Below are positions 23,757-27,723 of a stretch of DNA of 27,723 nt, one piece after another; the first letter of the stretch is position 1, and each line of letters begins with the position of its first letter. Under the pieces are notes generated by a model. The model was not told where the DNA came from, did no database searches, and was given only the letters and a program-made list of their open reading frames with translations. The stretch is from CAZAPG01 sp964486935 (GTDB lineage: Bacteria > Chloroflexota > Anaerolineae > 4572-78 > J111): assembly GCA_964486935.1 (NCBI GenBank), contig CAZAPG010000070.1, forward strand, positions 1 to 27,723, in the 5' to 3' direction. The translations under genes were made by a program, and so were the position numbers.

Positions 23757-26700
23757 CTAGAATTCTCCCAGCATCCGCAGCGCATCATCAAGGTCGGGTT
23801 TGTCATCGTCATCGGCAACAGCAGGGGCGTTTTGGAATTCTTCAATAGCAGCGGCCAGGGCAGCGATGGTGGGGTTTTCAAAAAGCTGCCGCAAAGACAA
23901 ATCAACCCTGAAAATTTCATGCAGCCGGGCCACCAGCTGCGCTCCTTTGAGGGAATGTCCCCCGCTTTCAAAAAAATCAGCGTGAATATCAACCTGTTCT
24001 AAATCCAGAATATCGGCCCAAACTTCGGCGATAATTTTTTCGGTGGGATTGCGCGGCCTGACCGACTCTGCTGCGTCTACAGCGGATACGGCTCTATCTG
24101 GCGGGGGTAAAGCGCGCCGGTCGATTTTGCCGTTGGGCGTCAGCGGAAATTGCTCTAAAAACACAAAAGCGGAGGGCAGCATATAGGCAGGCACTTTTGT
24201 GCTGAGAAAATGGCGCAACTCTCCAACCGAAATTACCGACTCGCCCGGAACAGATGTAATATAAGCCACAATTTGCGTTTCGCCGGCGGAGTCCTGGCGG
24301 CCCAGCACCACCACCTCTTTAACCAGGTGATGCTGGCGCAGGGTCATTTCAATTTCTGCCGGCCAAACGCGGAAGCCGCGAACCTTCACCTGATTATCGA
24401 GCCGGCCAACATACTCAAGGTTGCCATCGGGCAGATAACGCCCCAGGTCTCTGGTTTTGTACAGACGCGCCGCCGGCGCATCAACAAAAGGGCCGGCCAC
24501 AAATCGCTCTGCCGTTAGTTCTGGGTGGTTGATGTACCCCGCCGCCAGCCGAGGCCCGCCTACGCAAATTTCGCCCACAGCGCCTTGCGCTACCGGCTTC
24601 AACTGCTCGTCGAGCAGGTAAACTGCTGTATAATCAACTGGCTGGCCCAGCGGCACAACGCCTGTTTCGCCATCAATTTGCCGGGGAAGCGGGTAGTAAC
24701 AAACGGTGCCGGCGGTTTCAGATTGCGAGTAAAGGTTGATGAATTGGGGCGGCTGCGTTACCAAAGATTGCCAGCGCTGCGGAACACTCCAGGGCAACGC
24801 TTCGCCGGTTGTTAAAATTAATCTCAAACGGTTATCAAGCAGTTTGCGCCGGCGGGCCTCATCAATTTGAGAGAGGGTGTCAATGGCGTAACGCCACACA
24901 GAAGGCACGGTATCCCACACGGTTGCGCCGCTGCGCTTTATCAGTTCAAATAAAGCCACGGGGTCCTGCTGCTGTTCAACATTGGTTATAAGCAGCGCAG
25001 CGCCTGCAAAAAGCGGCAAAAACATCTGTCGAACGGAAGCAGAAAAGGAAAAAGAGGCCGTGTGCAGGTACACATCATCCTCTGAAATTGCCAGCGCCTT
25101 TTGTATGGCCTGAATATATCGGGCCAGGCTGCCGTGGGGCACGGCTGCCCCTTTGGGTTGATGAGTTGAGCCAGAGGTATAAATAATATAGGCCCACTGG
25201 TTGGGTGTCACCTTGATATTTAAATTATCGGTTTGCTGACCCGCATAAAGCCCCTGGCTTGAGTCCAGGCAAATAACGGTAGCCGGGTGCGGGGGCAGGT
25301 TGGGCAACACATCTGTTTGGGTCAGAAGTATTGGCAATTGGGCATCGGTTAGCATAAAGACCAGACGTTCCGGCGGATACTCCGGGTCCAGCGGCACGTA
25401 ACAACCGCCCGCCTTCAAAACAGCCAGTATAGCCACCGCCAACTCGGCCGAACGGGTCAGGCAGACCCCCACCGGTGTACCCGGCCCCACCTTGAGCGAC
25501 TGAAGGTAACGGGCTAGCTGGTTGGCCTGCCGGTTGAGCTGCCGGTAAGTTAGGTGCTGGCCCTCAAATATCAGGCTAATGGCCTCGGGGGTTTGCCGGG
25601 CCTGAGCTTCAATCAAATGGTGAACAGCTTCAGGCTCGGTTGGGGCAGAGGCTGCGCTGTCCGTTTTGCGGCGGCTGGCGGGTCGAACCGGCTTGCACGC
25701 CGGCAGCAATACATCGGCGCTACCGGTAGTTGTCGTGACCCCCAGTTGATTAACGCCCGCAATTTTTATTTTGACTATCACCCCGCGCCCGGTTTCAATT
25801 TTGCCGGATACTGCGCCGCTGTACCAGGTAGTATCTCCGTAAAGATTGGGGGCTATAATTTGCGCCGATAGCCTCGTTAATGCGCCGGCGTCGCCCATCC
25901 AATTGGTCAGTAGCGGCGATAGCCAGGCAAAACGCATAACGCCATTATCAAACGGGGCCGGCATACCCCGTTGCGAGGCCAGCAAAAAATCTTCGTGCTG
26001 CTGCGAGTTTTTGACTGCCCAGCCGGTTACCGGGTGCTTAACCATCGTATGGGGCGCTTTAAGCCCATCTAAATAGCCCAGCGCCCCGGCCCTGTAGGCA
26101 GGGCCAATTGCGGCCTGCCAGCCAATCATATCGCCAATAGTGAGTGGGCCGCGCACTATAGGGGGAAGTTGTTGGCCGATTTGCACATCTGCCCCAAACA
26201 GTTTTTTTTGACCCGTCCGGGTTTCCTGTTTTAAAGCCTGCTCGATAGCTGCCAACTCTTTTGGACTATATTGATAAATAGAACGGTCGACCAGCAATTT
26301 GCTATCTTCCGTGTCAACCCGCACCAATGTGCCGGTTGCCTTGCCAACCAGGGTTTGGTTTTGATTCCAGTAGCTGGTTTCAGCCACGATATAAACTGCG
26401 CGGCGGCCAGCCCGGTCTTTTGATTCAAAAACATCAAGCTGTTTAGCGGCGGCGCTCAACCTGTCCCCTTTTAAAATGGGCTGAAACCACTGATATTCCA
26501 GCTCGCCAATCAAATTGAGCATAGGCACATTCAGCGGCGCGCCGTGCAAAATAGGGTATAACACCGAAGTTAAAAAGGCGGGGGGCGCAATTTGGCAGCC
26601 ATATTGACTTTTAGCAGCATAATCCGCATCGAGCCACAGCGGGTTATCATCGCTAATGCCATAAGCAAAATGCCGAATGGCGTCGGCGGTAACGATAGTA

Positions 26701-26792
26701 TTCCAGGGAGAACGCTCATTAACCTGTTGGCCTGTTAGCTGGCGCGTTCGGGCCACAAACTCATCAATGGCCATATTACTGGTATGGGTCAT
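23757..26792 (-). CDS. MaoC-like double hotdog fused to NRPS adenylation and carrier domains
   Basis: 1011 residues from the ATG at 26792, which has GAGGGGG seven bases upstream; a TTG nine codons earlier is less likely. Residues about 8-155 and 210-365 are two MaoC-like hotdog halves. D48 sits in ISDDNPLW, where the usual His is Trp53; H266 sits in HEDFLLASQRG of the second half, which lacks the Asp. About 385-900 is an adenylation domain: A3 YTSGSTHQPKG (538-548), A5 NLYSQSET (686-693), A6 GEICVGGPRLAAGY (740-753), A7 YKTRDL with D782, A8 GRLDNQVKVRG (796-806), and A10 NGKID with K889. About 916-984 is a carrier domain with Ser947 in ESGGHSL. There is no condensation, thioesterase or reductase domain. 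It should activate an acid as its adenylate and load it on its own phosphopantetheine arm. The substrate is unknown. Confidence 0.92.
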   Translation of the reverse strand: MTHTSNMAIDEFVARTRQLTGQQVNERSPWNTIVTADAIRHFAYGISDDNPLWLDADYAAKSQYGCQIAPPAFLTSVLYPILHGAPLNVPMLNLIGELEYQWFQPILKGDRLSAAAKQLDVFESKDRAGRRAVYIVAETSYWNQNQTLVGKATGTLVRVDTEDSKLLVDRSIYQYSPKELAAIEQALKQETRTGQKKLFGADVQIGQQLPPIVRGPLTIGDMIGWQAAIGPAYRAGALGYLDGLKAPHTMVKHPVTGWAVKNSQQHEDFLLASQRGMPAPFDNGVMRFAWLSPLLTNWMGDAGALTRLSAQIIAPNLYGDTTWYSGAVSGKIETGRGVIVKIKIAGVNQLGVTTTTGSADVLLPACKPVRPASRRKTDSAASAPTEPEAVHHLIEAQARQTPEAISLIFEGQHLTYRQLNRQANQLARYLQSLKVGPGTPVGVCLTRSAELAVAILAVLKAGGCYVPLDPEYPPERLVFMLTDAQLPILLTQTDVLPNLPPHPATVICLDSSQGLYAGQQTDNLNIKVTPNQWAYIIYTSGSTHQPKGAAVPHGSLARYIQAIQKALAISEDDVYLHTASFSFSASVRQMFLPLFAGAALLITNVEQQQDPVALFELIKRSGATVWDTVPSVWRYAIDTLSQIDEARRRKLLDNRLRLILTTGEALPWSVPQRWQSLVTQPPQFINLYSQSETAGTVCYYPLPRQIDGETGVVPLGQPVDYTAVYLLDEQLKPVAQGAVGEICVGGPRLAAGYINHPELTAERFVAGPFVDAPAARLYKTRDLGRYLPDGNLEYVGRLDNQVKVRGFRVWPAEIEMTLRQHHLVKEVVVLGRQDSAGETQIVAYITSVPGESVISVGELRHFLSTKVPAYMLPSAFVFLEQFPLTPNGKIDRRALPPPDRAVSAVDAAESVRPRNPTEKIIAEVWADILDLEQVDIHADFFESGGHSLKGAQLVARLHEIFRVDLSLRQLFENPTIAALAAAIEEFQNAPAVADDDDKPDLDDALRMLGEF

Positions 26793-26874
26793 TACTAAGC
26801 CCCCTCGTTCTGTCAGCAATCACCGGCAAAACCGGGTTGACAACTTTATCTTATCTGTTTCATAAAGATTTACA

Positions 26875-26880
26875 ATTATA
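26875..26880 (-). promoter_or_regulatory. Candidate -10 element of the adenylation-protein operon
   Basis: TATAAT reads on the minus strand from 26880 to 26875, about 83 bases before the ATG at 26792, in an AT-rich gap. No good -35 is seen 16-18 bases upstream (best 3 of 6), so an activator or a different sigma factor may be involved. Confidence 0.35.
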
Positions 26881-26911
26881 AACCAGTTAGAACATCCTTA
26901 AAAAATGGTTA

Positions 26912-26958
26912 GAGCCAATCGGGTGCGTCCCAAAATTTGGGACGCACCCGAGCCAATC
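26912..26958. mobile_element. 29-bp palindrome with 9-bp flanking direct repeats (MITE- or IS-scar-like)
   Basis: GGGTGCGTCCCAAA (26921-26934) and its exact reverse complement (26936-26949) meet around a single A, giving a near-perfect 29-base palindrome. Both sides carry the direct repeat GAGCCAATC (26912-26920 and 26950-26958). Inverted ends plus a 9-base target duplication is what an insertion sequence leaves if its interior is lost. No transposase gene is nearby. It could instead be a REP-like dispersed repeat. Confidence 0.5.
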
Positions 26959-26963
26959 CAAAC

Positions 26964-26998
26964 AAAAAGGCCGGAGCAATTGCGCTCCGGCCTTTTTT
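26964..26998 (-). terminator. Intrinsic terminator of the surface-protein gene, bidirectional in form
   Basis: A 14-base-pair arm AAAAAGGCCGGAGC (26964-26977) pairs with GCTCCGGCCTTTTT (26984-26997) around a 6-base loop. On the minus strand the GC stem is followed by five T residues, just after the stop of the gene ending at 27016. The T-run on the plus strand makes it work in both directions. Confidence 0.9.
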
Positions 26999-27015
26999 AG
27001 TTAAACCTCAATCGA

Positions 27016-27723
27016 CTATTCGCCGGATGGCGTTGTGGCCGAGACAGGGCCGTGCGAGTTGGTTTCGCCATACAGGTCTACGTCTTCCAGTTTGTAAAAG
27101 TAGGTCGCGCCCGCTTCCACATCGGTATCGACATACTGGTAGCTGGCCCCGGATACGCCGTCGCCTTGCGCGGCAATCAAGGCCGAGTTGATTTGGGTGT
27201 ACGGGCCATCTTCGGCGGTAGCCCGGTAGATATTGAAGCCGGCGTTGTCGGTTTCTGTGCCGGTTGTCCAGCTCAGGGTAACGCCCTCGCCGCCGGCCTG
27301 CGCCGAGAAGTCAACCAGGCCAATGGCCGTGGGTTTTTGCTTTTTGTTGGTAACGGTGCAGGTATCGGCTCCCTCGTCGGCAACGGTCAGCACTATCTCG
27401 TCGTTTTCATTCAGGCTACAGGCCCCAGAGGCTTCAACCGGCGCGTAGGTCGGATCGCCATTTTCCGTAACGATGTAGCTCCCCGTATCGAGGGTGGCCT
27501 GCCCATTGTGGGCAATATCCTGCGGGCCATCAGCGACATCAAAGCTCCAATCGCCCGGCTGGGCGCTGCCGCCCTCAACCACCTTCACAAAGGTGATTTC
27601 TTTTTGCTTGCGGGTATTGGTGACTTTACACTCGCCGCCGTTCTCGGTGACGGTCAGCTTGATTTGGCCGTTGTCCAACGCGCACGCGCCGGATGCCCCG
27701 GTCAGGTTGTACAGGCCATTTTG
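27016..27723 (-). CDS. Secreted repetitive surface protein, C-terminal part (prealbumin-like repeats plus Fn3)
   Basis: The frame enters from the right edge; 235 codons are visible and the N-terminus is missing. Two copies of an Ig/prealbumin-like (CNA-B/SpaA-type) repeat are seen at a period of 88 residues: a unit ending ASGACALDNGQIKLTVTENG then GECKVTNTRKQK, and the next ending ASGACSLNENDEIVLTV then DTCTVTNKKQK. Each has two Cys about 18-20 residues apart, suggesting a disulfide per repeat in a secreted protein. The C-terminal 100 residues form a fibronectin-III-like module (VTLSWTTGTETDNAGFNIYRA, then TYFYKLEDVDLYG) of a kind very common at the ends of large Chloroflexota extracellular proteins. 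No LPxTG or membrane anchor follows. It likely acts as an adhesin or sheath component, an inference from architecture only. Confidence 0.82.
   Translation of the reverse strand, partial: QNGLYNLTGASGACALDNGQIKLTVTENGGECKVTNTRKQKEITFVKVVEGGSAQPGDWSFDVADGPQDIAHNGQATLDTGSYIVTENGDPTYAPVEASGACSLNENDEIVLTVADEGADTCTVTNKKQKPTAIGLVDFSAQAGGEGVTLSWTTGTETDNAGFNIYRATAEDGPYTQINSALIAAQGDGVSGASYQYVDTDVEAGATYFYKLEDVDLYGETNSHGPVSATTPSGE

Overview
The window looks like a chromosomal piece from a filamentous member of the Chloroflexota (Anaerolineae/Caldilineae-like), probably from a metagenome-assembled genome. This is inferred from style, not from a marker gene. The cues are lipoproteins with long Thr/Pro linkers, a Chloroflexota-style surface protein with tandem domains plus a C-terminal Fn3 module, short AT-rich and palindromic intergenic repeats in a moderately GC-rich background, and several genes with GTG/TTG starts and weak or absent Shine-Dalgarno sites. 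No rRNA, tRNA, CRISPR array, phage gene or transposase gene was found.

Layout. (1) 1-3386, plus strand: a signalling cluster made of a truncated receiver domain, a receiver-PAS-histidine kinase, and a receiver-GAF-class IIIb adenylate cyclase. (2) 3416-8169, minus strand: a DnaJ-type zinc-finger membrane protein with a duplicated membrane module, a GxGYxYP-family lipoprotein, a LysE/RhtB exporter and a Thr/Pro-linker beta-propeller lipoprotein. (3) 8336-11723, plus: a 999-residue FtsX/MacB-type permease that appears to be read from a leaderless mRNA, then a small Cys-Cys protein that overlaps convergently with a minus-strand YdjM/DUF457-like membrane protein (11644-12231). (4) 12379-17440, plus: a tightly packed membrane/lipid run of a YvlD-like small membrane protein, cardiolipin synthase, a GT2 glycosyltransferase, an AarF/UbiB kinase-like protein and an UlaG-like metallo-beta-lactamase-fold hydrolase. 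(5) 17560-22033, plus: a type-B succinate dehydrogenase/fumarate reductase (sdhC-sdhA-sdhB), a strong terminator, and then a second pair of membrane anchors of the unrelated two-subunit (SdhC+SdhD) type. (6) 22025-26792, minus: a three-gene operon encoding a MaoC-like double-hotdog/NRPS adenylation/carrier fusion, a CgeB-like glycosyltransferase and a NeuD/PglD-like acyltransferase. (7) 26912-27723: a palindrome flanked by 9-bp direct repeats, a terminator, and the 3' end of a repetitive secreted surface protein.

The most unusual content is the minus-strand operon at 22025-26792. It has an adenylation-carrier protein with no condensation or thioesterase domain, fused behind a dehydratase-like double hotdog. 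Its adenylation pocket lacks the Asp that normally binds an alpha-amino group, and it is co-transcribed with a glycosyltransferase and a sugar acyltransferase. A working model is carrier-bound activation of an unusual acyl group that ends up on a glycan. Second is the succinate dehydrogenase locus with two incompatible sets of membrane anchors separated by a terminator. Third is the zinc-finger protein whose membrane part is an exact 66-residue-period duplication.
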